Positions 9,370-18,812 of a stretch of 64,000 bases of DNA are shown piece by piece. Under the pieces are notes generated by a model. It was not told the origin of the DNA and ran no database searches. It saw nothing but the letters and a program-made list of their open reading frames with translations. Where the stretch lies: positions 372,001-436,000 of the forward strand of contig NC_010407.1 of assembly GCF_000069225.1 (NCBI RefSeq), read 5' to 3'. The stretch is from Clavibacter sepedonicus. Its GTDB lineage: Bacteria; Actinomycetota; Actinomycetes; Actinomycetales; Microbacteriaceae. Each line of letters opens with the position of its first letter. Within the stretch, counting starts at the first letter, position 1. Position numbers and translations under genes: made by a program.

Positions 9370-10752
9370 TCAGCGTCCGGACAGGGACTCCGGCGACTCC
9401 GGTGATGCGGTGCGCTCCGCCGGCTCCACCGGGGGAGCCGGACGCGCCGCGACCGCGGCGGCCAGCCCCTCGGCGATGACGTCCACCGCATCCGGGAGCG
9501 CGGCGATCACGGTGGCGAGCTCCCGGCTGCGCGCGGTAGGAGGGCGTGGTGAGGACGTCGCGCATGGCGCGCCGGATCGCGCTCGGCCGCGGCTTCCCCG
9601 TGCGCAGGTCCCTGCCGCACCCGGCCCAGGCGACGCGGGCCGCGACCTCGGGCTTGTCCTCCGTGGATCCCGCGACCACCAGCGGCAGGCCGTGCGCCAG
9701 CATGCGCTGCACGCCGCCGAACCCGCCGTTCGTCACGACCGCGTCGCAGAGCGGCAGGAGCAGGTCGTGGGAGACGAACTCCGCCACACGCGCGTTGGCG
9801 GGGATGGGCCCGCCGAACTCGCGCTCCAGCTCCTCGACCGGGCGCCCGCCCGTGGTCGCGACGACGAGCACGTCCTCGTCCGCGAGGGCGCGCAGGGTCG
9901 GGGCGATGAGCCGGCCGGGATCCGCGTTGTCGATGGTGCCCTGGGTGACGTGCACGACGGGGCGGCCGTCCTGCAGATCGGACCACCAGTCCGGCAGCGC
10001 CGTGTCGTGCGCGCTGCCCGGCGCTGCCCGCAGCGGCCCGACGAAGCGCACCGTGTCGGGCAGCTCACGGCGCGGGTACTCGAGGGCGGGGACGCTCAGC
10101 TGGAAGAGCTCGTCGAAGCAGAGGTAGGGGAAGTCGAAGGTGTCCGTGCGCGAGGGCGCCGCGCCGATCTCGGCCAGCACGGCGTCGACCGCGCGCCGGA
10201 GCGGGCGGGTGAGCCCGGGACGGATCGCCGCCGTCAGCGCCCGGTCCCTGAGGTGGCCGAGCGGCCCGCGACCGGGCGGGAGGGCCGCGCCGAACGGCGC
10301 CGCGTCGACGCTCGTGAGCGTCACGGGCGTGGTGGCCAGCCCCAGGACGGGGAGGCGCTCGGCACGCGCGAGGGCGACATACGGCGCGACCCCGGTGAAC
10401 GCCGACTCGCTGAGCACCGCGTCGAACCGGCCCTCCTCCAGGAGCTCGAGCAGGGCGCGGTGCTGCCCGGGGATCACCCGGACGAACATGGCGATCATCC
10501 CCTTCCGGATCGCCGCGACGCCGCGCGCGGCGTCGGCCTCGCCGAGCAGGCCGTCCAGCTCCGCGTCGTCGTAGTCGACGTCGGCCGGCAGGGGGGGGCG
10601 AAGGTGAGGCCGGCGTCGGTGACCAGCTCGCGGTACTTCGCGCCCGTCAGCAGGGCGATGTCGTTCCCGCGGGCGGCGAGCCCGCGTCCGACGGAGACGA
10701 GCGGTGCCACGTGACCGTAGATGGGCGGGGCGCAGAGCAGCTAGGAGGGCAT
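9370..10752 (-). pseudogene. MGT/UGT-type glycosyltransferase, broken by stop and two frameshifts
   Basis: The reconstructed protein is about 460 residues of the GT1 family (macrolide or flavonoid glycosyltransferase type). It shows an N-terminal 'YGHVAPLVSVGRGLAARG' and a C-terminal donor-binding part with 'VVHVTQGTIDN' and 'VTNGGFGGVQRMLAHGLP'. Three lesions are visible. Codon 4 after the likely ATG at 10752 is TAG (MPS-stop-LLCAPP). A run of eight C (minus strand, near 10591-10598) is one base short of the frame. A second frame change lies near 9530-9536; beyond it the other frame reads a sensible C-terminus ending at 9370. A good ribosome site (GGAAG) still precedes the ATG. Natural decay or sequence error are both possible. 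Confidence 0.75.
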
Positions 10753-10846
10753 GGCGAGGCTTCCGTTCGTGGCGCTGTGCGCACGTGGATCGCGCGTCGC
10801 CGGGAGGGATCGAGATGGAGAGGTGGAGCGGGTGCCGTGCCGTGCC

Positions 10847-11041
10847 TCAGCCGGCGGACGCGGGTGCGGGCGCGAAGGGACCCGCGAACGGATCGGCGTC
10901 CGGATCCGCGTGCACGAGCGCGTGCAGCCGGACGGTGCCCGCCACGAGGGAGGCGCCGAACGCGAGCGCGACCACGCAGACCGAGCCGAGGACGGCGACG
11001 GCGCACGCGAGGGGCAGGCTGGGCTGCAGCGGACGACGCAT
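10847..11041 (-). CDS. Small single-span membrane protein, unknown
   Basis: 64 residues from ATG 11041 with GAGGAG seven bases upstream. A basic start (MRRPLQ) is followed by one long hydrophobic segment (about residues 8-33) and a short acidic, Pro/Ala-rich tail. It could be a membrane peptide or a small secreted protein. A longer frame to 11149 exists but lacks a ribosome site. No family was recognised. It lies immediately upstream of the broken glycosyltransferase on the same strand. Confidence 0.5.
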   Translation of the reverse strand: MRRPLQPSLPLACAVAVLGSVCVVALAFGASLVAGTVRLHALVHADPDADPFAGPFAPAPASAG

Positions 11042-11238
11042 GCGGGGACTCCTCGTTCGGGGCACGGCGGGAACCGCGGTCGGGCGGGAGCACCGTACCC
11101 ACGGGCGGCTGGACGGCAGGCGATCCGTCCACATGGAGCGGATCCGCACCCGGACGCGCGTCTCGGGGACGGGAGCCGCCCGCGGTGCGTGTCGTCGTGT
11201 GACGCGCGCGCTCGCGACCGCGGCCGGCGGGCGGGACC

Positions 11239-12447
11239 ATGGCCGCCATGGTGGAGGTCACGACGGCGCCGATCGACGAGATCCGCGGCCAGCGCACGAG
11301 TATCAAGTGGACGCGGTTCCCCGCGGACGTGCTGCCCCTGTTCGTGGCCGAGATGGACTACGCGATCGCCGAGCCCGTGGTCGAGGAGCTGGTGCGGCGC
11401 GTGCGCGCGTCCGACGTCGGCTACCTCGACGGGCCGGGACCGCTCGCGCCCGCGTTCGCCCGGTTCGCCCGCGAGCGGTGGGGCTGGATCGTCGACGAGA
11501 GCCGCGTGCGCATCGCCACCGACGTGAGCGTCGGCATCGTCGAGACCCTGCGGCTCGCCGTGCCGCGCGGCGGCCGCGTGGTCGTGACGCCGCCCGTGTA
11601 CCCGCCCTTCTTCGAGCTGGTGGAGGAGGCGGGCGCGCGCGTCGAGGAGGTGCCGCTCCTGGTGTCCGACGGCCGCGCATCGCTCGACCTCACGGGGCTC
11701 GAGCGCGCGTTCGCGTCCGGGGTCGACGCGTTCCTCCTCTGCAACCCGCACAACCCGATGGGGATCGTGCACGACGCCCGGACCCTCGCGGCCGTCGCCC
11801 GGCTCGCCGCCCGCCACGACGTGCTCGTGATCAGCGACGAGGTGCACGCGCCGCTCACGCTCCCGGGCGCGACCTTCACGCCGTTCGCGCCGCTGGCCGA
11901 GTCGCTCGGCGCGAGCTCCGTCTGCGTCACCTCCGCGAGCAAGGGGTGGAACCTCGCGGGCGCCAAGTGCTCGCTCGTCATCGCGGGGGATCCGCGCACG
12001 CACGCGCTGCTCGACGGCCTCGTGGAGGAGGTGGCCTGTCGCACGAGCATCCTCGGGCTGCACGCGAACGTCGCCGCGTTCTCCTGTACCGACTGGCTCG
12101 ACGATGCCATCGCCCGAATCGTCGCGAACGACCGGCTCCTCGCCTCCCTCCTCGCCGAGCACCTGCCCGGCGTCGTCCACCACCGCCCCGCCGCCGGCTA
12201 CCTCGCCTGGCTCGACCTCCGCCCGCTCGGCCTCGGAGCCGACCCGGCCGCGGTGCTGCTCGAGCGGGCTCGAGTCGCCCTCAACGCCGGCCACTGCTAC
12301 GGCACCGGGGGCGCCGGCCACGCCCGCCTCAACCTCGCCTGCGATCCCGACGTGCTGAGGGAGGCCGTGCGGCGCATCGCGGCCGCCGTCGGAGCCGCCG
12401 CCGCTTCCACTCCCGTCGCCGCCCCCGCCCCCGCCGCCACCCACTGA
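11239..12447 (+). CDS. PatB/MalY-type PLP-dependent C-S lyase (cystathionine beta-lyase-like aminotransferase)
   Basis: 402 residues. A fold-type I aminotransferase of the MalY/PatB group, which usually cleaves C-S bonds in cystathionine or cysteine conjugates. Seen: start region 'PLFVAEMDYAIAEPV', 'CNPHNPMGIV' (the asparagine contacting PLP), 'ISDEVHAPL', and the Schiff-base Lys in 'TSASKGWNLAGAK' (about residue 234). ATG 11239 or ATG 11248 could be the start. It is the first gene of a three-gene run with a MetE-like protein (11-bp gap) and a sulfhydrylase, pointing to methionine/cysteine metabolism. Confidence 0.85.
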   Translation: MAAMVEVTTAPIDEIRGQRTSIKWTRFPADVLPLFVAEMDYAIAEPVVEELVRRVRASDVGYLDGPGPLAPAFARFARERWGWIVDESRVRIATDVSVGIVETLRLAVPRGGRVVVTPPVYPPFFELVEEAGARVEEVPLLVSDGRASLDLTGLERAFASGVDAFLLCNPHNPMGIVHDARTLAAVARLAARHDVLVISDEVHAPLTLPGATFTPFAPLAESLGASSVCVTSASKGWNLAGAKCSLVIAGDPRTHALLDGLVEEVACRTSILGLHANVAAFSCTDWLDDAIARIVANDRLLASLLAEHLPGVVHHRPAAGYLAWLDLRPLGLGADPAAVLLERARVALNAGHCYGTGGAGHARLNLACDPDVLREAVRRIAAAVGAAAASTPVAAPAPAATH

Positions 12448-12458
12448 GGAGCCCCCGC

Positions 12459-13646
12459 ATGACGGACCGCATCCTGACCACGCACGCCGGCAGCCTGCCG
12501 CGCACGCCCGAGCTGACCCGCCTGCTCGTCGCCCGCGACCAGCGGCGCGCGTTCGACCAGGACGAGCTCGCGGAGCTCACCGCGTCGGCCGTCGCCGACA
12601 CCGTGCGGAAGCAGCTGGAGACCGGGCTCGACATCGTGAACGACGGCGAGGTGCCGCGCGTCGGCTTCTCGACCTACGTGCTCGAGCGCATCGACGGGTT
12701 CGGCGGCGCCGGGCACCGGAAGCCCACGCTCGACTCGATCAAGTTCCCCGAGTACGCCGCGTTCCAGGCGAAGCAGATCGTGGAGGGTGCGGACGTGGCG
12801 TGCGTTTGGGATCCGCCGGTCGCCCAGGGCCTGCTCGAGTACGACCCCGCGCTCGCCGGGATCACGGAGGACCTCGACGGCTTCGCCCGCGAGCTCGCCG
12901 TGCAGGCCGGTCGCGGCCTCGCGCCCGCCGGCACGTTCTTCTCCGCGGCGACCCCGGGGATCGTCTCGACCACCCTGCTGCTCGACGCCGCGAACCCGCA
13001 CTACGGCGACGACCGCGCGTACGTCTTCGCGCTCGCCGACCAGCTCAAGCTCGAGTACGACGCCATCGTCGCGCGCGGCCACACCCTGCAGCTCGACGCA
13101 CCCGACCTCGCGATGGAGCGGGTGATCCAGTTCGGCGACGCCACGCTCGAGGAGTTCCTCGCCGCGGTCGACCTGCACGTGGACGCGCTTAACCACGCGA
13201 TCCGCGACATCCCGCGAGAGAAGGTGCGCCTCCACGTGTGCTGGGGCAACTGGCAGGGCCCGCACCAGGACGACGTGCCCGTCGAGGTGCTGCTCCCGCA
13301 CCTCTACCGGGCGCGCGTGGGCGCGTTCAGCATCCCGCTCGGAAACCCCGCGCACCAGCACGAGGCGCCGTCGTTCCGCGGGCACCCGCTGCCCGAGGGC
13401 GCGGTGCTCATCCCGGGCGTGGTGGACGTGACCACCAACTACCTGGAGCACCCGCAGGTGATCGCCAACCGGATCCTCGAGGTGGTCGACGCCGTGGGCG
13501 ACCCGGCGCGCGTGATCGCCGGCACCGACTGCGGCCTGTCGACATTCGCGAGCTACGAGTTCGTCGCCACCGACGTGGCGTGGGCGAAGCTCGCCGCGCT
13601 CGTCGAGGGCGCGGCCATCGCCTCGCGTCGGGTGCTCGGCTCGTGA
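12459..13646 (+). CDS. Cobalamin-independent methionine synthase-like (MetE C-terminal type)
   Basis: 395 residues from ATG 12459 with GAGGAG upstream. It corresponds to the C-terminal catalytic half of MetE only, starting 'TTHAGSLPRTPEL'. Zinc-ligand-like residues appear in 'RLHVCWGNWQGP' (about residues 258-269) and 'AGTDCGLST' (about residue 355). Short MetE-like proteins of this type often act on unusual methyl donors or thiol acceptors rather than methyl-tetrahydrofolate. Its place between a C-S lyase gene and a sulfhydrylase gene supports a role in homocysteine/methionine turnover. It overlaps the next gene by 4 bp. Confidence 0.82.
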   Translation: MTDRILTTHAGSLPRTPELTRLLVARDQRRAFDQDELAELTASAVADTVRKQLETGLDIVNDGEVPRVGFSTYVLERIDGFGGAGHRKPTLDSIKFPEYAAFQAKQIVEGADVACVWDPPVAQGLLEYDPALAGITEDLDGFARELAVQAGRGLAPAGTFFSAATPGIVSTTLLLDAANPHYGDDRAYVFALADQLKLEYDAIVARGHTLQLDAPDLAMERVIQFGDATLEEFLAAVDLHVDALNHAIRDIPREKVRLHVCWGNWQGPHQDDVPVEVLLPHLYRARVGAFSIPLGNPAHQHEAPSFRGHPLPEGAVLIPGVVDVTTNYLEHPQVIANRILEVVDAVGDPARVIAGTDCGLSTFASYEFVATDVAWAKLAALVEGAAIASRRVLGS

Positions 13647-15031
13647 GCGTGCTCGACGGGATCCGCGCGGCCGCGCCCGACGCCGCCGCGCGCGCCGCCG
13701 CCGCGGCCGCCGCCGGCTTCACCACGCGGCAGGTGCACGCCGGATCCACCCCCGACACCGCCCACGGCGCCCGTGTCGCGCCCGTGCACCTCAGCGCCGG
13801 CTTCGTCTTCGACAGCTTCGCCGAGGCGCGCGACCGCTTCGCCGGGGCCGACGAGGGGTACCTCTACACGCGCAACGGCAACCCCACGACCGACGAGGTG
13901 GAGCGGCGCCTCGCCGACCTCGAGGGCGGCACGGAGGCGCTCCTCCTCGCGAGCGGACAGGGCGCGACCGCGACGGCGATGCTGTCGATCCTCCAGGCCG
14001 GCGACCGGATCCTCTCCTCGCGCAGCGTCTACGAGGGCAACCGCACCCTCTTCCAGGGAAGCCTCGGCCGGCTCGGCATCGGCGTCGACTTCGTGGACGA
14101 CCACCGCGACCTCGCCGAGTGGGAGCGCCGGATCACGCCGGAGACGCGCGTGCTGTTCGGCGAGCCCATTCCGAACCCCAAGAACGACCTGCTCGACCTC
14201 GCCGGCATCGCCGGGGTCGCGCACCGCCACGGCCTGCCGTTCGTGGTCGACTCCACGCTCGCGACGCCCTACCTGCTGCGGCCCATCGAGCACGGCGCCG
14301 ACGTCGTCGTGCACTCGACGAGCAAGTTCCTCGCGGGCCACGGCGCGGTGCTCGGCGGCGTCGTGGTGGACGGCGGATCCTTCGACTGGGCCGCCCGTCC
14401 CGACCTCTTCCCGCACCTGAACCAGCCCGAGCGCTCGTTCGGCGGCGCGAGCTGGGCCGACCGCTTCGGCCGCGGCGCGCTCGCCGCGTACGCCCGCGAG
14501 GTCGTCGCCTCGCGCTTCGGCCCGACGCCCGCGCCGTTCAACGCGTTCCTGCTGCGGCAGGGCATCGAGACGCTGTCGCTGCGGGTCGAGCGCCACTCGG
14601 CCAACGCGCTCGCGGTGGCGCGCTTCCTCGAGCAGCGGCCCGAGGTGTCGTCGGTCGACTACGCGGGGCTCGAGTCGAGCCCGTCGCACGACCTGGCGCT
14701 CACGTACCTGCCCGACGGCCAGGGATCCGTGTTCTCGTTCACGCTCGCGGGCGGGGAGCCGGCCGCCGAGGCGTTCACCGACGCGGTGCAGCTCTTCAGC
14801 CGCATGACCCACCTCGGCGACGTCCGCTCGCTCGTGCTGCACCCGGCGTCGACCACGCACGCCGGCCGCACTCCCGAGGAGCGCGACGCCGCCGGGATCT
14901 GGCCGGGCCTCCTCCGCGTCTCCATCGGCATCGAGGACATCGCCGACATCCTCCGCGACCTCGAGCATGGGCTGGATGCGGCGCGCGCCGTCGGATCCGG
15001 ACGGCCGTCCGTCGCCGCGCGACAGGCGTGA
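13643..15031 (+). CDS. O-acetylhomoserine/O-succinylhomoserine sulfhydrylase-like PLP enzyme
   Basis: 462 residues from GTG 13643, overlapping the MetE-like stop (GTGA), so translationally coupled. Cys/Met metabolism PLP family: 'YLYTRNGNPTTDEVE' (phosphate contacts), 'ASGQGATATAM', and Lys in 'VVHSTSKFLAGHGAVLGG' (PLP lysine, about residue 229). The C-terminal 'HLGDVRSLVLHPASTTH' block is typical of O-acetylhomoserine sulfhydrylase (MetY), which makes homocysteine from acetylhomoserine and sulfide. Cystathionine gamma-synthase or methionine gamma-lyase activity cannot be excluded. Confidence 0.83.
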   Translation: MSVLDGIRAAAPDAAARAAAAAAAGFTTRQVHAGSTPDTAHGARVAPVHLSAGFVFDSFAEARDRFAGADEGYLYTRNGNPTTDEVERRLADLEGGTEALLLASGQGATATAMLSILQAGDRILSSRSVYEGNRTLFQGSLGRLGIGVDFVDDHRDLAEWERRITPETRVLFGEPIPNPKNDLLDLAGIAGVAHRHGLPFVVDSTLATPYLLRPIEHGADVVVHSTSKFLAGHGAVLGGVVVDGGSFDWAARPDLFPHLNQPERSFGGASWADRFGRGALAAYAREVVASRFGPTPAPFNAFLLRQGIETLSLRVERHSANALAVARFLEQRPEVSSVDYAGLESSPSHDLALTYLPDGQGSVFSFTLAGGEPAAEAFTDAVQLFSRMTHLGDVRSLVLHPASTTHAGRTPEERDAAGIWPGLLRVSIGIEDIADILRDLEHGLDAARAVGSGRPSVAARQA

Positions 15032-15044
15032 TCAGAGCCCCTGA

Positions 15045-15073
15045 TTGATACTTCTATTAGTACTAAAGTTAAT
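15045..15073 (+). promoter_or_regulatory. Probable promoter with palindrome upstream of fic
   Basis: A -35-like TTGATA (15045-15050) and -10-like GTTAAT (15068-15073) are separated by 17 bp in an AT-rich patch that stands out from the surrounding DNA. A perfect 10-bp palindrome, TTAGTACTAA (15057-15066), lies in the spacer, where a bound repressor would block polymerase. The only candidate DNA-binding partner nearby is the winged-helix-like C-terminal region of the Fic protein itself. Confidence 0.5.
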
Positions 15074-15108
15074 GACTGCACCCAGGGGGTGACGGAGGGG
15101 AGCCGCAC

Positions 15109-16482
15109 GTGACGTACGTCGAGCTCGTCTGGGAGCCGCAGGAATCCGCTCATCTCAGCCGCCGTGACCGCGCGCGCGGCACGTACCGGGCGTTCGTGCC
15201 GGACGAGCTGGCCACCGGCCTGCCGCAGATCGGGAGAGAGGCGCAGGACGCCGCGACCGACGCCCTCGCGGTGCTGGCGAGGGCGGACGAGCGGATCGGC
15301 CGCCGAGCGGGCTATCTCAACCACCTGCTCATCCGGTCGGAGAGCATCTCCTCGTCGTGGATCGAGGGGAACCGCGTCACGCCGAAGCGCCTCGCCATCG
15401 CCGAGCTCCTGCAGCAGGGCACGCGGGTCGCCCTCGACGTGATCGCCAACGTGCGCGCCACGGAGGAGGCGATCGACGCCCTCGCGGATCGGGAGCGCCC
15501 GATCACCGTCCCGGACATCGAGGCGCTCCAGCACGTCATCGAGCCGTCGCTCGCCGAGGGGATCCGGACGGAGCAGAACTGGGTCGGAGGATCCGGTTGG
15601 TCCCCGCTCCGGGCGGAGTTCGTGCCGCCTCCGGAGGGCGAGGTCCGTCGGCTCCTCGACGATCTCGCCCGCTTCTGCACGGACACGGAGGGCAACCCGG
15701 TCGTGCGGGCGGCCATCGCGCACGCCCAGTTCGAGACCATCCACCCCTTCATCGACGGGAACGGCCGCACGGGCCGCGCGCTCATCCACACGGTCCTGCG
15801 ACGCGGCGACGCGGTGCGCGACATCCTGATCCCCATCTCGACGGTCCTCGCCTCGGATGCGGACGCGTACATCGCCGGGCTCACCGCCTTCCGCGCCGGC
15901 CGCGTCGACGAGTGGGTCCGAGCCTTCGCGGAGGCGGCCGAGCTGGCCGCCGGCACCGCGGTGCGTCTGGCGGAGGACGTCGCCCGGCTCGACGAGGAGA
16001 GCGTCGAGCGGCTCGTGGAGCATCGTCGAAAGAAGGGACTCACCCCCGCGCGGCCTCGGGCGGACGCGGTCGTCCTGCGCGTGCTCGGTCGGCTCGCGAC
16101 GGATCCCGTGCTCACTGCGGACAGCGCCGCGCGCACCCACGGCGTGTCACGGGTGGCCGCGCACCGGGCGCTCACCCAGCTGGCCGACGCGGGTGTCCTC
16201 GCACGCAACAAGGACCAGAAGGGGCGCCTCGTCTGCTGGACGGCGGACCGCCACCTCGCGCTCGTCGCCCTCAGCGAGCGGAGCAACAGGGTCGGCGGAG
16301 GCGACACGGCCGCGCAGCGTCCCCGTCACGGTCCGCCAGCTCCCGATGCGTCCGTGCTCGGACGCCTCCGGGAGTCGCAGTCCGCGGATCTCAGACGACA
16401 GGCGCGCGGCCAGCCCGCGCCCGCGCCTCAGGCCGCGCCCGTGCCCGCGATGTCCCGGAGCCGCCGGCGCACCGCTGCGTAG
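15109..16482 (+). CDS. Fic family AMP-transferase with C-terminal helix-turn-helix
   Basis: 457 residues from GTG 15109 with GGAGGGGAG upstream. The catalytic Fic motif HPFIDGNGRTGR is at residues 212-223. An N-terminal auto-inhibitory helix with S(82)xxxE(86)G is present (SSSWIEGN), marking a class II self-inhibited Fic enzyme that transfers AMP to target hydroxyls. The region around residues 320-385 looks like a winged helix ('VSRVAAHRALTQLADAGVL'), common in long Fic proteins and fit for self-regulation. The basic Pro/Arg-rich tail overlaps the convergent TetR gene by 55 bp. It is unlikely to need the distant VbhA-like antitoxin. Confidence 0.88.
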   Translation: MTYVELVWEPQESAHLSRRDRARGTYRAFVPDELATGLPQIGREAQDAATDALAVLARADERIGRRAGYLNHLLIRSESISSSWIEGNRVTPKRLAIAELLQQGTRVALDVIANVRATEEAIDALADRERPITVPDIEALQHVIEPSLAEGIRTEQNWVGGSGWSPLRAEFVPPPEGEVRRLLDDLARFCTDTEGNPVVRAAIAHAQFETIHPFIDGNGRTGRALIHTVLRRGDAVRDILIPISTVLASDADAYIAGLTAFRAGRVDEWVRAFAEAAELAAGTAVRLAEDVARLDEESVERLVEHRRKKGLTPARPRADAVVLRVLGRLATDPVLTADSAARTHGVSRVAAHRALTQLADAGVLARNKDQKGRLVCWTADRHLALVALSERSNRVGGGDTAAQRPRHGPPAPDASVLGRLRESQSADLRRQARGQPAPAPQAAPVPAMSRSRRRTAA

Positions 16483-17105
16483 GACGCGACGAGGGTCGCG
16501 TCGAGGCCGGCCGTGCGCGCATCCGCCCACTCGTCGAAGGCCGCGCGCACCGCGACGCCCGCGAGCTCGGTCACGAGCCGGGCCTCCTGTGCCGTGATGC
16601 GGCCGCCGAACGCCGTCGTGATCCGCTCGGCCAGCTCCCACGAGCGCGTCGCGTCGATCGAGACCGCCGTCGACCGCAGCTGCGGCTCCGCGGCCATGAG
16701 CCGGCGCACGCGCAGCTGCTGGTGGGCGATGGCGGAGAGGTCGCCGTCGAGGGTTGCGAGCACGCGCTCGTAGACGGCCTCGAGCTGGGGGAGCGGCGCG
16801 GATCCGCGGTCGACGTCGGCGAGCCAGGCGTCGAGCGGCGCGTCGAACACCGGGTGGAGCGTGAGGACCGACTCCTCCTTGCTCGGGAAGTAGCGGAAGC
16901 ACGTGCGGTCCGAGACGCCCGCGGCCTGCGCGATGTCGTGGATGGTGGTGGCCGCCATGCCGCGCTGCTCGAAGAGCGCGAGCGCCGCCTCGCTGATCTC
17001 GGTGGTCGTCGCCATGCGCCGCCGCTCGCGGAGGCCGGTCGCGCCGCCCGCCGGGAGGGTCGCACCCGCGCTCTCGGCGTCCGCCGTCTCGCTCACCGTG
17101 CTCAT
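16428..17105 (-). CDS. TetR family transcriptional regulator
   Basis: 225 residues from ATG 17105. An N-terminal helix-turn-helix is seen: 'EISEAALALFEQRGMAATTI' followed by 'AGVSDRTCFRYFPSKE' (recognition helix ending in the FRYF motif, about residues 58-73). The C-terminal ligand domain is not recognisable. It is divergent from a DHA2-type drug efflux gene 143 bp away, the usual layout for a local repressor of an exporter. In-frame starts at 17228 and 17186 exist but would run through the shared promoter. The tail overlaps fic convergently. Confidence 0.85.
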   Translation of the reverse strand: MSTVSETADAESAGATLPAGGATGLRERRRMATTTEISEAALALFEQRGMAATTIHDIAQAAGVSDRTCFRYFPSKEESVLTLHPVFDAPLDAWLADVDRGSAPLPQLEAVYERVLATLDGDLSAIAHQQLRVRRLMAAEPQLRSTAVSIDATRSWELAERITTAFGGRITAQEARLVTELAGVAVRAAFDEWADARTAGLDATLVASYAAVRRRLRDIAGTGAA

Positions 17106-17158
17106 GCCGTCGTCCGCCCTTCGCGGATCCGACCTGCCGGATCCGTCGTTCGTGTCAT

Positions 17159-17181
17159 AGACTGCCACATGGTCCGAGTCT
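17159..17181. promoter_or_regulatory. Candidate TetR operator between tetR and MFS gene
   Basis: Inverted repeat AGACT (17159-17163) and AGTCT (17177-17181) around a 13-bp centre containing CCACATGG. The flanks carry TGTCA/TGACA-like extensions. It sits between the divergent TetR and exporter starts, where a repressor would act on both. Confidence 0.45.
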
Positions 17182-17248
17182 GACATCTGGATCGTCCCCG
17201 CTCCGCAGCGTCGCGTGCGCCCCGCCATCCACTCCCCGGAGACACCCC

Positions 17249-18769
17249 ATGACCACGCCGCCTTCCGCCGACACCCGGCGCGAGACCCTCCCCACCACGA
17301 GCCGCGCCGCGGACGACCGCGCCGTCGCCCCCGAGGACGAGCGCCTGCCGCAGGGCGCCCCGCTCGTCATCGGCCTGCTCGTGGTCGCCGCGTTCGTCGT
17401 GATCCTCAACGAGACGATCATGAGCGTCGCCCTCCCGAGCCTCATGGCCGACCTCGACATCACCACCGCCACCGCGCAGTGGCTCACCACCGGCTACATG
17501 CTGACGATGGCCGTCGTGATCCCCGCGACCGGCTTCATCCTGCAGCGCTTCTCCACGCGCCAGGTGTTCGGCGCCGCCATGACGCTGTTCTCGATCGGCA
17601 CGCTCATCGCCGCGATCGCGCCCGGCTTCGGCGTGCTGCTCCTCGGCCGCATCGTGCAGGCCAGCGGCACGGCGATCATGATGCCGCTGCTGTTCACGAC
17701 CGTCCTCAACCTCGTGCCCGCCGCGCGCCGCGGCCGCCTGATGGGCGTCATCTCCATCGTCATCGCGGTCGCCCCGGCGATCGGCCCGACGGTCTCCGGC
17801 CTCATCCTCAGCTCGCTCTCGTGGCGCTGGATGTTCTGGATCGTGCTGCCCATCGCGCTCATCGCGCTGACCCTCGGCCTCTGGAAGATCACGAACCTCA
17901 CGACCCCGCGGAAGCTGCCGTTCGACATCCTCTCCGTCGTGCTCTCGACGCTCGCGTTCGGCGGTCTCATCTTCGGCCTCTCGAGCCTGGGCGAGTCGGC
18001 CGAGGGCGACGCGCCCCTGCCGCTGTGGATCCCGATCACCGTCGGCGTGCTCGCGCTCGCCGCGTTCATCACCCGCCAGGTCTCGCTGCAGCGCGAGGAC
18101 CGCGCCCTCATGGACCTCCGCACGTTCCGCAGCCGCCCGTTCGTGGTCGCGATCATCATGGTGAGCGTCAGCATGATGGCGCTGTTCGGCAGCCTCATCG
18201 TCCTGCCGCTCTATCTGCAGAACGTGCTCCAGCTCGGCACGCTCGAGACCGGCCTGCTGCTCCTCCCGGGCGGCGCGCTGATGGCGATCCTGTCGCCCAT
18301 CGTCGGCCGCCTGTTCGACCGCGTCGGGCCGCGCCCGCTCGTGATCCCCGGCGCCATCGTCGTGAGCATCGCCCTCTGGGGCATGACCACGATGCTCCAC
18401 GAGGGCACGTCCATCGGCTGGGTCATCGCGGTGCACCTGGTGCTCAACGCCGGGCTCGCGTTCATGTTCACGCCGCTGCTCACCTCGGCGCTCGGATCCC
18501 TGCCGCCGCGCCTCTACTCGCACGGCAGCGCGACCGTCTCGACCATGCAGCAGCTCGCGGGGGCCGCGGGCACGGCGCTGTTCGTCACGGTGCTCACCAC
18601 CACGACGGTCGCGGGCCTCGCGGACGGGCAGTCGGAGGTGACGGCGACCGCGGCCGGTGTGCAGGCGGCCTTCATGATCGGCGGGTTCATCTCGCTGGCC
18701 GCGATCGTCGCGTCGTTCTTCGTCCGGCGCCCCGCCGAGCCCGTCCCGGAGGGCGTGGCGGCGCACTGA
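17249..18769 (+). CDS. MFS transporter, DHA2 (EmrB/QacA-like) drug:H+ antiporter
   Basis: 506 residues from ATG 17249. About 14 hydrophobic spans. Seen: 'LNETIMSVALPSLMADLDIT' with the acidic residue of helix 1 (motif D1-like), 'QWLTTGYMLTMAVVIPATGF', and the antiporter motif C in helix 5 'GVISIVIAVAPAIGPTVSGL'. These mark the 14-TMS DHA2 family exporting cationic or lipophilic drugs. Substrate cannot be predicted. The adjacent divergent TetR gene is its likely local repressor. Confidence 0.88.
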   Translation: MTTPPSADTRRETLPTTSRAADDRAVAPEDERLPQGAPLVIGLLVVAAFVVILNETIMSVALPSLMADLDITTATAQWLTTGYMLTMAVVIPATGFILQRFSTRQVFGAAMTLFSIGTLIAAIAPGFGVLLLGRIVQASGTAIMMPLLFTTVLNLVPAARRGRLMGVISIVIAVAPAIGPTVSGLILSSLSWRWMFWIVLPIALIALTLGLWKITNLTTPRKLPFDILSVVLSTLAFGGLIFGLSSLGESAEGDAPLPLWIPITVGVLALAAFITRQVSLQREDRALMDLRTFRSRPFVVAIIMVSVSMMALFGSLIVLPLYLQNVLQLGTLETGLLLLPGGALMAILSPIVGRLFDRVGPRPLVIPGAIVVSIALWGMTTMLHEGTSIGWVIAVHLVLNAGLAFMFTPLLTSALGSLPPRLYSHGSATVSTMQQLAGAAGTALFVTVLTTTTVAGLADGQSEVTATAAGVQAAFMIGGFISLAAIVASFFVRRPAEPVPEGVAAH

Positions 18770-18770
18770 G

Positions 18771-18792
18771 CGGGACCTCGACGCAGGTCCCG
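18771..18792 (+). terminator. Hairpin terminator after MFS gene
   Basis: Perfect 8-bp stem CGGGACCT / AGGTCCCG (18771-18778 and 18785-18792) with a 6-base loop, starting one base after the MFS stop. No T-run follows, as is common in high-GC actinobacteria. Confidence 0.55.
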
Positions 18793-18812
18793 ACGACGGT
18801 CTTCCCCAGGTG

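Noticed and set aside
11042..11238. Possible SAM or cobalamin riboswitch upstream of the sulfur operon
   Set aside because: No recognisable conserved core; sequence is plain GC-rich intergenic DNA.
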